36,343 bases of DNA from Bacillota bacterium. GTDB lineage: Bacteria > Bacillota > Clostridia > Saccharofermentanales > DTU023. The stretch lies in assembly GCA_023388605.1 (NCBI GenBank), contig JAEWFX010000012.1, positions 1-36,343 of the forward strand, read 5' to 3'. Shown here piece by piece: positions 1-9,042 of this stretch. Each line of letters opens with the position of its first letter. Position 1 is the stretch's first letter. Made by a program: the position numbers and the translations under genes. The notes below the pieces were generated by a model. The model was not told the DNA's origin, searched no databases, and worked only from the letters and a program-made list of their open reading frames with translations.

Positions 1-327
1 CATAACTTCATCGGCATACTGGTCTTTATATTTTTGTTTATTGCTATAAATTTTGGACTTAATTTGTTTTTGAACTCAGCTAGCAGTTTCCTGAACAAAA
101 TGCCATTAGTAGGTTTTGCCAATCGTATGGTAGGAGCTGGTATCGGTTTGATCTACGCTTACTTGCTCTGTGTCTTGATTGTAGCTGTCGTGAGTGGAGT
201 TTCACCTTTCTTCAGTCAATTAAATATGCAGACAAAAAGCTCTTTGCTTTATCCCATTGTGACATCTCCCTCGTTCACTTCCTGGATATACAACAAACTT
301 TTTCAGTTAGGTAATTTGCTCACTTAA
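1..327 (+). CDS. CvpA-like membrane protein, C-terminal part (5' end outside window)
   Basis: The reading frame is open from base 1, in phase, to a TAA at 325-327, so this is the last 108 residues of a gene that begins upstream. It shows hydrophobic segments, then a small-residue segment around N-R-M-V-G-A-G-I-G followed by a long hydrophobic helix. This resembles the last membrane helices of the CvpA/colicin V production family, whose members have about four transmembrane segments. An internal TTG at 34 exists but has no ribosome binding site, and the frame continues upstream of it. The family role is poorly defined. The gene lies directly upstream of the groESL promoter. The family call rests on pattern memory only; membrane location is secure. 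Confidence 0.6.
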   Translation, partial: HNFIGILVFIFLFIAINFGLNLFLNSASSFLNKMPLVGFANRMVGAGIGLIYAYLLCVLIVAVVSGVSPFFSQLNMQTKSSLLYPIVTSPSFTSWIYNKLFQLGNLLT

Positions 328-342
328 TCACCTTATGGCAGA

Positions 343-371
343 TTGACAAACAAATTATTAGTCACTATATT
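343..371 (+). promoter_or_regulatory. SigA-type promoter of groESL
   Basis: TTGACA at 343-348, a 17-base spacer and TATATT at 366-371 form a near-consensus vegetative promoter. The expected start point falls at about 378, which places the CIRCE operator (377-403) at the start of the transcript. This is the usual HrcA-controlled layout. Confidence 0.8.
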
Positions 372-376
372 AATTA

Positions 377-403
377 TTAGCACTCTAGATATTAGAGTGC
401 TAA
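377..403 (+). promoter_or_regulatory. CIRCE operator (HrcA binding site)
   Basis: TTAGCACTC (377-385), a nine-base spacer and GAGTGCTAA (395-403) match the CIRCE consensus perfectly. HrcA is known to repress groESL and dnaK operons through this element and to release it on heat shock. It lies between the promoter and groES. No hrcA gene is in the window. Confidence 0.97.
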
Positions 404-435
404 TTTAATTTGTATCCAATATCAATGGAGGTATT

Positions 436-720
436 ATGAATATCAAACCTTTAGGTGATCGCGTTGTCATCAAAATGCTCGAACGAGAAGAGACCACCAA
501 AAGTGGCATTATCCTGCCGACTCAAGCTCAAGAAAAGCCTCAAGTAGCTGAAATCGTAGCTGTGGGCCCCGGTGGTGTGATCGACGGCAAAGACGTGATT
601 ATGGAAGTTGAAGTAGGTGAGCATGTCTTGGTCAGCAAGTATGCTGGTACCGAAGTCAAGGTCGACGATCAAGAATACATCATCGTCAAACAAGGCGATA
701 TTTTAGCCATTGTAGAGTAA
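436..720 (+). CDS. groES: GroES co-chaperonin (Hsp10)
   Basis: This 94-residue protein is the seven-subunit lid of the GroEL folding chamber in the cytoplasm. It opens with the family signature I-K-P-L-G-D-R-V-V, has the mobile-loop region around residues 17-32 (T-K-S-G-I-I-L-P) and ends with the conserved G-D-I-L-A-I-V-E. Length is normal for the family. The ATG at 436 follows a GGAGGT site at 427-432. It is the first gene after the CIRCE operator, and groEL starts 18 bases after its stop, so the two form the standard heat-inducible operon. Confidence 0.98.
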   Translation: MNIKPLGDRVVIKMLEREETTKSGIILPTQAQEKPQVAEIVAVGPGGVIDGKDVIMEVEVGEHVLVSKYAGTEVKVDDQEYIIVKQGDILAIVE

Positions 721-738
721 TTAGATAAGGAGAAAAAC

Positions 739-2355
739 ATGGCAGTAGATTTGAAATACAATGATCAAGCCAGAGAGAAATTGCTAGCTGGTGTCAATAA
801 ATTAGCTGATACAGTCAAGATCACTCTCGGTCCCAAAGGACGCAATGTCGTATTAGATAAAGAATACGGTTCTCCCTTGATCACAAATGACGGTGTCACT
901 ATCGCACGTGAGATCGAGTTAGAAGATCGTTTTGAGAATATGGGTGCTCAATTGTTGCGTGAAGTAGCTACCAAAACTCAGGATATCGCTGGTGACGGTA
1001 CTACCACCGCCACTCTGTTAGCACAAGCCATCTACCGTGAAGGTCTGAAAAACTTAGCTGCTGGTGCCAACCCCATGGTACTAAAACGTGGTATCAAGGA
1101 AGCAGTGGATACTGCAGTAGAAGCGATCAAGAATTCTTCACGTAAAGTTGAAGGTAAGGATGATATCAGCCGTGTCGCCTCTATCTCAGCAGATGACAAA
1201 GTAGTCGGTCAACTGATCGCTGATGCCATGGAGCGTGTCTCCAGCGACGGTGTCATCACTGTCGAAGAATCCAAGACCATGGGTACTGAGCTCGAAGTCG
1301 TAGAAGGTATGCAATTCGATCGTGGTTATGTCTCAGCTTACATGGTCACTGACCCCAACAAGATGGAAGTTGTCTACGATGATCCCTATATCTTGTTGAC
1401 AGACAAGAAGATCTCTTCGATACAAGAGATTCTGCCCTTGTTGCAGCAGATTTTCGACGCTGGCAAAAAGCTAGTGATTATCGCTGAAGATGTCGAGGGT
1501 GAAGCTCTTTCTACCATCGTCCTCAATCGTCTGCGTGGTTCATTCCACTGTGCAGCGGTCAAAGCACCTGGTTTCGGTGATCGACGCAAGGAGATGCTAC
1601 AAGATATCGCCATCCTGACTGGTGGTCGTGTCATCACCGAAGAGATCGGCTTAGAACTCAAGGATGCTACCATCGCTGACCTGGGTCGTGCAGCTCAGAT
1701 CAAGATCAATAAAGATCACACCATCATCGTCGACGGTGTTGGCGAGAGCAAAGCCATCGAGGATCGTGTCAAACAGATCCGTGCTCAAATCGAGAATACC
1801 ACTTCAGAATTTGACCGTGAGAAATTACAGGAGCGTGTTGCTAAATTGGCTGGTGGTGTCGCAGTTATTCGTGTTGGTGCAGCCACTGAGACTGAGATGA
1901 AAGAGAAAAAACTCCGCATCGAAGATGCTCTGTCTGCTACTAAGGCTGCCGTTGAAGAAGGTATTGTCGCTGGTGGTGGTACAGCATACATCGATGCTAT
2001 CAAACACGTCAAAAAGCTGTTGGATGGCAAAGAAGGAGATGTCAAAACCGGTATCCAGATCATTGTCAAAGCACTAGAAGAGCCCGTTCGTCAGATCGCT
2101 CGCAACGCTGGTTTAGATGCCAGTGTCATCTGCGATCGCGTCATGAATGAACCTGCTGGTGTCGGTTACGATGCAGCTGAAGGAAAATTCTGCGATATGG
2201 TCGAAGCTGGTATTGTCGATCCTGCCAAAGTGACCAGATCAGCATTGCAAAACGCTGCTTCGATTTCAGGAACCATGCTCACTACAGAGGCAGTGGTCGC
2301 TCAGATCCCTAAGAATGAGCCTCCCATGCCCGCAGGTGCGCCTGGAATGTACTAA
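739..2355 (+). CDS. groEL: GroEL chaperonin (Hsp60)
   Basis: This 538-residue ATP-dependent chaperonin subunit forms the double-ring folding cage that works with GroES. The N terminus has the T-L-G-P-K-G-R-N-V-V-L-D motif and the ATP-binding G-D-G-T-T-T-A-T-L-L-A. The signature A-A-V-E-E-G-I-V-A-G-G-G is near residue 400. The C-terminal tail is short (P-M-P-A-G-A-P-G-M-Y) and lacks the repeated G-G-M tail of many homologues. The start ATG follows AAGGAG. It is the last gene of the groESL operon, and a strong intrinsic terminator follows at 2375. Confidence 0.98.
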   Translation: MAVDLKYNDQAREKLLAGVNKLADTVKITLGPKGRNVVLDKEYGSPLITNDGVTIAREIELEDRFENMGAQLLREVATKTQDIAGDGTTTATLLAQAIYREGLKNLAAGANPMVLKRGIKEAVDTAVEAIKNSSRKVEGKDDISRVASISADDKVVGQLIADAMERVSSDGVITVEESKTMGTELEVVEGMQFDRGYVSAYMVTDPNKMEVVYDDPYILLTDKKISSIQEILPLLQQIFDAGKKLVIIAEDVEGEALSTIVLNRLRGSFHCAAVKAPGFGDRRKEMLQDIAILTGGRVITEEIGLELKDATIADLGRAAQIKINKDHTIIVDGVGESKAIEDRVKQIRAQIENTTSEFDREKLQERVAKLAGGVAVIRVGAATETEMKEKKLRIEDALSATKAAVEEGIVAGGGTAYIDAIKHVKKLLDGKEGDVKTGIQIIVKALEEPVRQIARNAGLDASVICDRVMNEPAGVGYDAAEGKFCDMVEAGIVDPAKVTRSALQNAASISGTMLTTEAVVAQIPKNEPPMPAGAPGMY

Positions 2356-2374
2356 TCTATACTGAAAAAAGTAC

Positions 2375-2406
2375 AAAGACGCTGTCAGATGGCAGCGTCT
2401 TTTTTA
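2375..2406 (+). terminator. Intrinsic terminator of groESL
   Basis: A ten-base stem pairs AAAGACGCTG (2375-2384) with CAGCGTCTTT (2393-2402), and the 3' arm runs into a T tract. It lies 20 bases after the groEL stop and separates it from the V-ATPase operon. Confidence 0.93.
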
Positions 2407-2474
2407 GTTAAAATATACAATCACCATTGTGGTTATGATAGAATGACTAGAGTTATCTATTTGAGGTGTATGTG

Positions 2475-2786
2475 ATGAATTTAGACTTTGCTGATCAAAT
2501 TCAACAGGCTGAACAATCAGCCGCTGAGATAATTCGAACTGCCGAAAATAAGGCGCGAGACTTGACTGAAAGTGCTCGTCGCAATCAACTAGCAGCTCTA
2601 GAAAATGCCCGCAATGATGCAGATCGACAACGCCGTGAATATCTGAGTAAGGCTGAGAGTGAACTGCGCAGCAAATTCAATCAACAACATCGAGAGGTCG
2701 CTAAGTCTGAATTATCTTCTGATAAGCTTCAACATGCCGCCGAACAACTAGCAGAAAGGATTGTGAGCTACCTTGGCAATCGTTAG
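2475..2786 (+). CDS. ntpF: V-type ATPase subunit H/G (NtpF-like peripheral stalk)
   Basis: This 103-residue protein is almost entirely a charged coiled coil rich in A, E, Q and R, with no membrane segment. That fits the peripheral-stalk subunit called NtpF in Enterococcus hirae and AhaH in archaea, which pairs with subunit E. The ATG at 2475 is preferred because GAGGTG (2463-2468) lies six bases upstream; an in-frame GTG at 2466 overlaps that site. It is the first gene of the operon, as in the E. hirae order F-I-K-E-C-G-A-B-D. No convincing promoter was found at 2407-2460, so initiation is unresolved. The name relies on position as well as composition, because such coiled coils diverge fast. 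Confidence 0.8.
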   Translation: MNLDFADQIQQAEQSAAEIIRTAENKARDLTESARRNQLAALENARNDADRQRREYLSKAESELRSKFNQQHREVAKSELSSDKLQHAAEQLAERIVSYLGNR

Positions 2787-4794
2787 AATGCAGCACATCA
2801 CTCTGCTAGGCCTTCTGGCTGATCGTGCAGAGATTTTGGATTATCTTCAGAGTGCAGGTGTTGTACAATTAGCACCTGCTACGAATGCTGATTTGTCTGA
2901 AGATACTGATTCCAATGTAGAGCAAGTAGATCCGAAACAAGTAGAGATGCAGCAGAAATTAGCTGAACTGCAACTTGAAGATCTGCGTCTTGCCCGTCAA
3001 CAAGAACAACATGTCTCCCAATCACAACAGCAATTACGTCGTGTTATCGATATAATCAGCAAGCGTTTTCCAGAGTTAAAACCCACTCCTGAAGCACTTG
3101 AGATCACAGAGCAAGATTTTCTCAATATCGGTGATCGAGCCGAGAGTTTGTTGAGCAAAGTATCTGAGTATGAGAAGTTAAATGAACGTGAGCAAAAATT
3201 GATTGCTGAACGCGATCAACTACAACGTCGTGGAGAAGTGCTCAGACGTTGGAAAGATGTTCCTCTAGAGCTCAAGGATCCTGGTTCACAGTTCACCATG
3301 TGGTTCCCAGGACAAATAGAGAACAACAAACGCGATGAATTCCTAGCTGGCATATCTGAGATAACTGAATATGCTGATTTTATAGAAATCCCCTCTGTGG
3401 GAGATTTTGAGACCACTGCTGGTATTTTAATTGTTTTGCGAGATGATGAGAGAGAGGTGACCACTTATCTCAAAGGATCACCGTTCAATCTTCTACCCGT
3501 CAAAGATATCGCTGGTTCTGCTGGCGAAGTTATCGCTGCTGATGATTCCAGATTGAGTGAGATCGAGAGCGAACTCACCGCAGTAGATGAGCAGCTCCAT
3601 CTATTAGCCGAAGAACAAGTTCACTTCATGCAATTGTACGATTTCTTGCAGGCCACTCGCGAGCGACTTATCTCACGTGAGAAGATGGACAGCACTCAGT
3701 ATACTTTTACTATTAAGGGATGGATCGCTAAGAATAAGCGTGATAAAGTCGAAAAATATTTGACCGAAAATTTCACCGTAGCAGTGCAATTCACTGATGC
3801 AGCCAAGGGTGAGCAATACCCGATAGCTCTTAAAAACCCACCCTTACTCAAAGAATATGAAGTTATCCTAGAGATGTTTGGTGCTCCGGATGTCAAGGAG
3901 GTCGATCCCACGCCCATCATGGCTCCCTTCAACTTTTTATTTTTTGGCATGATGTTGAGCGATGTGGGTTATGGATTACTCCTGTCTTTGCTCACAGGCT
4001 ACCTTGTATTTGTCAAAAAAGTTCGTGGTGAAGCAGCCAAGATGAGCCGCATGCTATTGTTGTCGGGTATCTCTTCGATTATCTGGGGATTTGTATTCGG
4101 CGGTTTCTTCGGCGATTTGGTCAGTGTAATCACTCAGAATGCGTATAATTTCAAACCTCTCTGGTTCAATCCCATGGATGACCCGATGAAGCTGATGATC
4201 TGGTCGATGCTCTTCGGTGTAGTTCATATTTTCTTCGGTATGGGATTGAAGATGTACAATGATTTCTTATTGGGTGATTGGCAGTCTGCAGTTTTTGATA
4301 TAGCACCGTGGTACTTGATTATCACTGGTCTAGGTATGATGGTGGCATTACCTGAGCTGGTTATCGGTAAATACTTAGCGATCTTTGGTGTGGCTGTAGT
4401 TGTTCTGTTTGCTGGCAGGGGGACATGGAATCCATTCAAGCGACTGTTCAAGGGTCTGCTCGGTCTCTACAATGTCACCAGCTTCCTCGGAGATATTCTC
4501 TCATATTCACGTATACTCGCCTTAGTGCTGGCTACGAGCGTTATCGCCATGGTTGTCAATCTGATCGGATTTATGCCTGGTCCTGGCGTAATAGGCTATA
4601 CGATGTTTACCATCGTCGCCATCTTTGGACACTCAGTCAATTTGGCATTATCTGCTCTATCAGCATATGTTCACTCAAGTCGTCTGCAATATGTCGAGTT
4701 CTTCGGACGCTTCTTCTCTGGTGGCGGTAGATTTTTTAAACCGCTCGATTATCCGACTGAATTTGTACATATAACTGAACGCAAACAAAATTAG
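2773..4794 (+). CDS. ntpI: V-type ATPase subunit I (subunit a, membrane stator)
   Basis: This is the large stator subunit that forms the ion half-channels beside the rotor ring. Its 673 residues divide into a soluble coiled-coil N half (about 1-380) and a C half with about seven to eight membrane helices. The functional arginine helix is visible as S-Y-S-R-I-L-A-L (Arg about 580), and the last helix pair ends in the conserved E-F-F-x-R-F-F-S-G-G-G-R-x-F region. The TTG at 2773 gives M-A-I-V-R-M-Q, the usual family N terminus, and overlaps ntpF by 14 bases. ATG 2788 is a weaker alternative. Overlap suggests translational coupling to ntpF. Confidence 0.95.
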   Translation: MAIVRMQHITLLGLLADRAEILDYLQSAGVVQLAPATNADLSEDTDSNVEQVDPKQVEMQQKLAELQLEDLRLARQQEQHVSQSQQQLRRVIDIISKRFPELKPTPEALEITEQDFLNIGDRAESLLSKVSEYEKLNEREQKLIAERDQLQRRGEVLRRWKDVPLELKDPGSQFTMWFPGQIENNKRDEFLAGISEITEYADFIEIPSVGDFETTAGILIVLRDDEREVTTYLKGSPFNLLPVKDIAGSAGEVIAADDSRLSEIESELTAVDEQLHLLAEEQVHFMQLYDFLQATRERLISREKMDSTQYTFTIKGWIAKNKRDKVEKYLTENFTVAVQFTDAAKGEQYPIALKNPPLLKEYEVILEMFGAPDVKEVDPTPIMAPFNFLFFGMMLSDVGYGLLLSLLTGYLVFVKKVRGEAAKMSRMLLLSGISSIIWGFVFGGFFGDLVSVITQNAYNFKPLWFNPMDDPMKLMIWSMLFGVVHIFFGMGLKMYNDFLLGDWQSAVFDIAPWYLIITGLGMMVALPELVIGKYLAIFGVAVVVLFAGRGTWNPFKRLFKGLLGLYNVTSFLGDILSYSRILALVLATSVIAMVVNLIGFMPGPGVIGYTMFTIVAIFGHSVNLALSALSAYVHSSRLQYVEFFGRFFSGGGRFFKPLDYPTEFVHITERKQN

Positions 4795-4847
4795 CAATAA
4801 TATCCTGTGGGATGTTAATAGATTTTCTCTTTGGAGGTACATAAAAA

Positions 4848-5318
4848 ATGGATTTAACAATCGGTACTATTCTGACTCTTTTCGGAGCAGCAATCGCAGC
4901 TGCTTTCCCAGGTATCGGTTCAGCTAAAGCTGTCGGTGGTGCTGGTCAGGCCGCTAGTGGTGTAGTGGCAGAAGATCCTGATAAGTTCGGTAAAATGATC
5001 GTTTTACAAGCTTTGCCTGGTACACAGGGTATCTATGGTCTTCTCGCTTTCTTCTTGATCCTCTGGAAGTCAGGTCTGATGGCTGGAAATCCGGTAGAAA
5101 CTTACACCGGTTTATCTTACTTTTTAGCAGCTTTACCCATCACAATTACTGGCTATTTCTCAGCAGTACACCAAGGTCGTGTCTGTGAAGCTGGTATCGC
5201 CTTAGTTGCTAAACGTCCCAATGAGCAAAGTAAACCTTTAGTTTTTGCTGCTATGGTTGAGACTTACGCAATCTTAGGTTTGTTAGCTTCAATTCTGGCC
5301 TTGTTCTTCATTAAGTAA
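4848..5318 (+). CDS. ntpK: V-type ATPase proteolipid subunit K (rotor ring), Na+ type
   Basis: This 156-residue, four-helix proteolipid forms the membrane rotor ring. It is a tandem duplication of a two-helix hairpin. Only the second hairpin carries the ion-binding carboxylate (Glu138 in V-E-T-Y-A); the first has Gln60 in its place (L-P-G-T-Q-G-I-Y-G). Aligned with E. hirae NtpK, the Na+ ligands L61, T64, Q65, Q110 and E139 correspond to Leu56, Thr59, Gln60, Gln109 and Glu138. Tyr68, which closes the site, corresponds to Tyr63. All are kept, so Na+ coupling is inferred. A consensus GGAGGT (4833-4838) precedes the ATG, in keeping with the need for many copies per complex. Confidence 0.97.
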   Translation: MDLTIGTILTLFGAAIAAAFPGIGSAKAVGGAGQAASGVVAEDPDKFGKMIVLQALPGTQGIYGLLAFFLILWKSGLMAGNPVETYTGLSYFLAALPITITGYFSAVHQGRVCEAGIALVAKRPNEQSKPLVFAAMVETYAILGLLASILALFFIK

Positions 5319-5331
5319 TTAGGAGTTAAAG

Positions 5332-5904
5332 GTGACCGGCTTAGAAAAAATCGTACAAAAGATAATCGCTGATGCTGAAGAAAAAGCTCAGTTGATTATT
5401 GAGCGTGCCAACGAATACGTCAAAGAGCAGGAAGCCGATACTGACAAACAGAGAACGGATCTGATCTCTTCAGCTGTCAATCAGGCAAAAAGAGATGCTG
5501 AAGTGCTGGAAGTCCGCATGAATAGTTTGGCAGAAGCCTCTCAGCGCAAGGCTGATCTCGAACAGCGCAGACAGATTATCGCTGATACCGTAGAGCAAGC
5601 TCTACAAAATCTAGCTGATCGCAGTGCAGAAGAGAAGGTCAAGCTCTACAGTCAATTGATCGAGAACAGCAAATTATCCAAGGGTACCATTCACCTCTGT
5701 GAAGCTGATCAGGCTATCATGGATGATTTGTTGACTGTTGTTGGCAGTGCATACCGAGCAGGTGAATCTGCAGATATTCGTGGTGGTGTCATCATCCGAG
5801 AGGGGGATATCACCGAAAATTTAAGCTACGACCTAGTTATCCGTAACTATCTGCCAGAATTATCTGCCCTAGCTGCGAGTTATTTGTTCACACAGGAGCA
5901 TTAG
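5332..5904 (+). CDS. ntpE: V-type ATPase subunit E (peripheral stalk)
   Basis: This 190-residue protein has an N-terminal charged coiled coil (about 1-95) and a C-terminal globular part, the architecture of subunit E that ties the catalytic head to the stator. The motif I-I-A-D-A-E-E-K-A near the N terminus is typical. The GTG at 5332 is chosen because AGGAG (5321-5325) is six bases upstream and no closer ATG fits. It starts 13 bases after ntpK, and its TAG is directly followed by the ntpC ATG, a tightly coupled arrangement. Confidence 0.92.
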   Translation: MTGLEKIVQKIIADAEEKAQLIIERANEYVKEQEADTDKQRTDLISSAVNQAKRDAEVLEVRMNSLAEASQRKADLEQRRQIIADTVEQALQNLADRSAEEKVKLYSQLIENSKLSKGTIHLCEADQAIMDDLLTVVGSAYRAGESADIRGGVIIREGDITENLSYDLVIRNYLPELSALAASYLFTQEH

Positions 5905-6924
5905 ATGCATCTATATAAGCAGGAAATCAAAGATCGCAAGGTTGGTTCATGGCGCTATGGCTTAGGCGTGATAGCGTCGCGGGAGAATCAATTGTTGTCC
6001 AACGAAGACGTCGATCGCTTGTATGCTGCAGAAAATAAAGAGGAATTTGATCGTCTGCGTACAGAACTAGGCTATGGCGGTGATAATTTCTCTGAGGTGC
6101 TCGAAGCTGCCCAAAAGAGTGATATAGAGCTCTTAGCAGATTTGATGCCCAACAGTAAATTTTTGCAAGTTCTTTTGTTAGAAAACGATCTGCATAATCT
6201 CAAAGCTACGATCAAGGCTTCATTGTTGGCTGATGGTCCTCTCAACGAGGCTGATCTAGAGAGATTGTATGTAGCTCCCTACACTGTTGAGCCCGTAGCA
6301 TATCTCAATCAATTAAAAGGTGAGAGTAACGATCTGCCAAAGGATTACAGAGAGTTAATCAGCAGTGCCGATCAAATCTGGCATCATACCTATAATCCCG
6401 CAGATGTCGATAGTATCATCGATCAGTTCTATTGGCAGCGTTTAGATCAAGCCTTGTCTGAACTAGATAATCAGTTTTTACAGGGGTTCTATCGTATCAA
6501 ACGTGATCTCAGCAACTTAGAGACTCTGTTGCGTGCCTATCAATTAGAATTAGGTTCACAAGATTTTGAGAAATCATTGCTCCCTGCTGGCGATTTAGAC
6601 GACAGAGATTTAGCAAATTGGCTAGTAGAGGGCAAGGACAACTTGCTGCAGAAGTTAGAATACAGTGATTATGCTCCCTTAAAAGAAGTGATCAGCAACT
6701 ATGGTAGAGCTGGTTCTGCTTCAGCTTATCAGGCTGCCAGCGATAATTTCTTAGCACAATATATCAGACATAATTTGCCCAGTGGTGCGGGTCCTGAACG
6801 CATTCTCGCTTACTTTTTTGCCCGTGAACAAGAACGCAAGAACATAGAGTTAGCCCGTATCGCTTTGGTCAACAAACTTGACCAGACTCGTATCTCTGAG
6901 ATCAAGCGGGAGGTAGTGCTATGA
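5905..6924 (+). CDS. ntpC: V-type ATPase subunit C (rotor socket, subunit d type)
   Basis: This 339-residue, mostly helical soluble protein matches the V/A-ATPase subunit C family (equivalent to eukaryotic subunit d), which sits on the proteolipid ring as a socket for the central shaft. Family features are the early R-Y-x-L/G-x-x-R-x-x-E-x-x-L-L pattern, the central N-D-L-H-N-L-K segment and the late A-R-E-Q-E-R-K-N-I-E motif. It begins on the base after the ntpE stop and overlaps ntpG by ATGA. The call is supported by both family motifs and operon position. Confidence 0.93.
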   Translation: MHLYKQEIKDRKVGSWRYGLGVIASRENQLLSNEDVDRLYAAENKEEFDRLRTELGYGGDNFSEVLEAAQKSDIELLADLMPNSKFLQVLLLENDLHNLKATIKASLLADGPLNEADLERLYVAPYTVEPVAYLNQLKGESNDLPKDYRELISSADQIWHHTYNPADVDSIIDQFYWQRLDQALSELDNQFLQGFYRIKRDLSNLETLLRAYQLELGSQDFEKSLLPAGDLDDRDLANWLVEGKDNLLQKLEYSDYAPLKEVISNYGRAGSASAYQAASDNFLAQYIRHNLPSGAGPERILAYFFAREQERKNIELARIALVNKLDQTRISEIKREVVL

Positions 6925-7250
6925 AGATGCATAAATTAGCAGTGATCGGTGATCTCAGCAGTGTTATCGGTTTCCGTGGCTTAGGTATGACAGTGATAGC
7001 GACTGATGATGCAGAATATGCTTTGAGTGAACTGGATCGCCTAGTGGATGAAGAATACGCCATTGTCTATGTGACTGAGCCCCTAGTACAGGCTGAACCT
7101 AGATTGTTAGAAAAGTATCGAGAAGAGATTAGCCCTGCAGTCATTATCATCCCCTCTGGTGGAGAATTCGCTGATATCGGTATGAGCAATTTACGCCAAC
7201 AGGTAAAACGAGCTGTAGGTATGGATTTGTTAAAAGAAGGACAGGAATAG
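6921..7250 (+). CDS. ntpG: V-type ATPase subunit F (NtpG, central shaft)
   Basis: This 109-residue protein has the small alpha/beta fold pattern of subunit F: an N-terminal strand K-L-A-V-I-G-D, a G-F-R-G-L-G-M segment, then A-I-V-Y-V-T-E and an I-I-P strand before the last helix. With NtpD it makes the rotating central axle in the cytoplasmic head. The E. hirae gene in this position is called ntpG. The ATG overlaps the ntpC stop in an ATGA, so translation is probably coupled. Confidence 0.92.
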   Translation: MKMHKLAVIGDLSSVIGFRGLGMTVIATDDAEYALSELDRLVDEEYAIVYVTEPLVQAEPRLLEKYREEISPAVIIIPSGGEFADIGMSNLRQQVKRAVGMDLLKEGQE

Positions 7251-7261
7251 TGAGGAATAAT

Positions 7262-9040
7262 ATGCGCAGTGAAGGCAGAATCGTTAAAGTTTCCGGCCCA
7301 CTAGTAATAGCAGAAGGTATGCGTGAGGCCAACATGTTTGATGTGGTGCGTGTATCTGAGCAAAAATTAATCGGTGAGATTATCGAGATGCACGGCGATC
7401 GTGCTTCGATTCAAGTATACGAAGAGACTGCTGGTCTAGGGCCAGGAGAGATCGTCGTTTCTGAGAATGCTCCTTTGTCGGTGGAATTAGGCCCTGGCAT
7501 GATCGGTGGTATCTATGATGGTATCCAACGCCCCTTAGAGGAGTTGGTCAAGATAGCCGGTAATAGTATCACACGCGGTGCTACAGCTCCTGCACTCAAC
7601 CGAGACAAAAAATGGCATTTTAATCCCACAGTTAAAGTCGGTGATAAAGTTAAAGCTGGTACCATCATCGGTACTGTACAGGAGTCATCCTTGATCGAGC
7701 ATAAGATCATGGTGCCACCCAAACAAGGTGGTATTGTAAAATCCATTGAGTCCGGCGAATTTACTGTCCAAGATGTCATCTGTGTTTTAGATGATGGCAA
7801 ACAAGAACATCAGCTGACGATGATGCAGAAGTGGCCTGTACGTATCGGACGTCCTTACAAAGAGAAAATTGCTCCGGGTGAACCCTTGATTACAGGTCAA
7901 CGTCCTGTAGATACTTTCTTTCCCGTCGCCAAGGGCGGTACAGCTTCTGTACCCGGACCTTTTGGCAGTGGTAAGACTGTTATTCAACACCAATTGGCTA
8001 AATGGGCTGAAGCAGATGTCGTCGTCTACATCGGCTGTGGTGAACGCGGTAATGAGATGACTGATGTTTTGAATGAGTTTCCTGAATTGATGGATCCACG
8101 TTCAGGTGAATCCTTGATGAAGCGAACCATATTGATCGCCAATACATCAGATATGCCAGTAGCAGCACGTGAAGCCTCTATCTATACAGGTATCACCATC
8201 GCCGAATATTTCCGCGATATGGGCTATTCAGTATCTATCATGGCTGACTCCACCTCGCGTTGGGCAGAAGCACTACGTGAGATGTCAGGTCGTCTAGAAG
8301 AGATGCCAGGTGAAGAAGGATATCCTGCCTATCTAGGCTCTCGTCTAGCACAGTTCTATGAACGTGCTGGTATGGTCAAATGCCTGGGTTCTGAAGAAGA
8401 TGGCAGCGAGCGTATCGGTGTTCTCACAGCCATAGGTGCGGTTTCCCCTCCGGGTGGTGACTTGTCTGACCCCGTAGCTCAGTCTACTCTGCGTATAGTA
8501 CAAGTGTTCTGGAGCTTAGATTCAGCATTGGCGTACAAGAGACATTTCCCTGCCATCAACTGGCTGACTAGTTATTCTCTGTATGCCAGCAAGATCGATG
8601 AATGGATGAATGCCAATGTATCTCGTGATTGGGCAGATCTGCGTCGTTCAGCTATGGCTTTACTGCAAGATGAGGCAGAGTTAGAAGAGATTGTTCGCCT
8701 AGTTGGTCAAGATTCTTTGTCGGACGGCGATAGACTCAAATTGGAAGCAGCTCGTTCCTTGCGCGAAGATTTCTTGCACCAAAACTCCTTCGATGAGATC
8801 GACACCTACACTTCGTTGCAGAAGCAATACTATATGTTGTCATTGATTATGAATTTCTATAGAGAGAGTTTGAAAGCTCTTGAGCGCGGCGCTGCCTTTG
8901 AGCAACTTTTGACTTTGCCGGTGCGTGAACGTATAGCACGTATGAAATTCGTACCAGAAGATCAAGCTGCTGACCGCTACGATGATCTGATTACCCGTGT
9001 ACGTGATCAGATCGCAGCTTGTGTCCCTCAGGAGGTTTAA
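7262..9040 (+). CDS. ntpA: V-type ATPase catalytic subunit A
   Basis: This 592-residue subunit carries the ATP-hydrolysing site of the cytoplasmic A3B3 head. The P-loop G-P-F-G-S-G-K-T is at residues 232-239, the same place as in E. hirae NtpA, and is followed by the G-C-G-E-R-G-N-E-M and S-T-S-R-W-A-E-A-L-R motifs. The A-type nonhomologous insertion precedes the P-loop (about 115-190). The ATG at 7262 is preferred because GAGGA (7252-7256) lies just upstream; the GTG at 7250 would overlap that site and the ntpG stop. Eleven bases separate it from ntpG and two from ntpB. Confidence 0.98.
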   Translation: MRSEGRIVKVSGPLVIAEGMREANMFDVVRVSEQKLIGEIIEMHGDRASIQVYEETAGLGPGEIVVSENAPLSVELGPGMIGGIYDGIQRPLEELVKIAGNSITRGATAPALNRDKKWHFNPTVKVGDKVKAGTIIGTVQESSLIEHKIMVPPKQGGIVKSIESGEFTVQDVICVLDDGKQEHQLTMMQKWPVRIGRPYKEKIAPGEPLITGQRPVDTFFPVAKGGTASVPGPFGSGKTVIQHQLAKWAEADVVVYIGCGERGNEMTDVLNEFPELMDPRSGESLMKRTILIANTSDMPVAAREASIYTGITIAEYFRDMGYSVSIMADSTSRWAEALREMSGRLEEMPGEEGYPAYLGSRLAQFYERAGMVKCLGSEEDGSERIGVLTAIGAVSPPGGDLSDPVAQSTLRIVQVFWSLDSALAYKRHFPAINWLTSYSLYASKIDEWMNANVSRDWADLRRSAMALLQDEAELEEIVRLVGQDSLSDGDRLKLEAARSLREDFLHQNSFDEIDTYTSLQKQYYMLSLIMNFYRESLKALERGAAFEQLLTLPVRERIARMKFVPEDQAADRYDDLITRVRDQIAACVPQEV

Positions 9041-9042
9041 TA

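Noticed and set aside
1386..2069. Open frames opposite or out of phase with groEL
   Set aside because: They are shadows of a long, conserved gene with strong codon bias.
2407..2460. Promoter of the V-ATPase operon
   Set aside because: TATGAT and TAGAAT occur, but no -35 box is correctly spaced; a small ACCA-TTG-TGGT repeat is present but too short to call.
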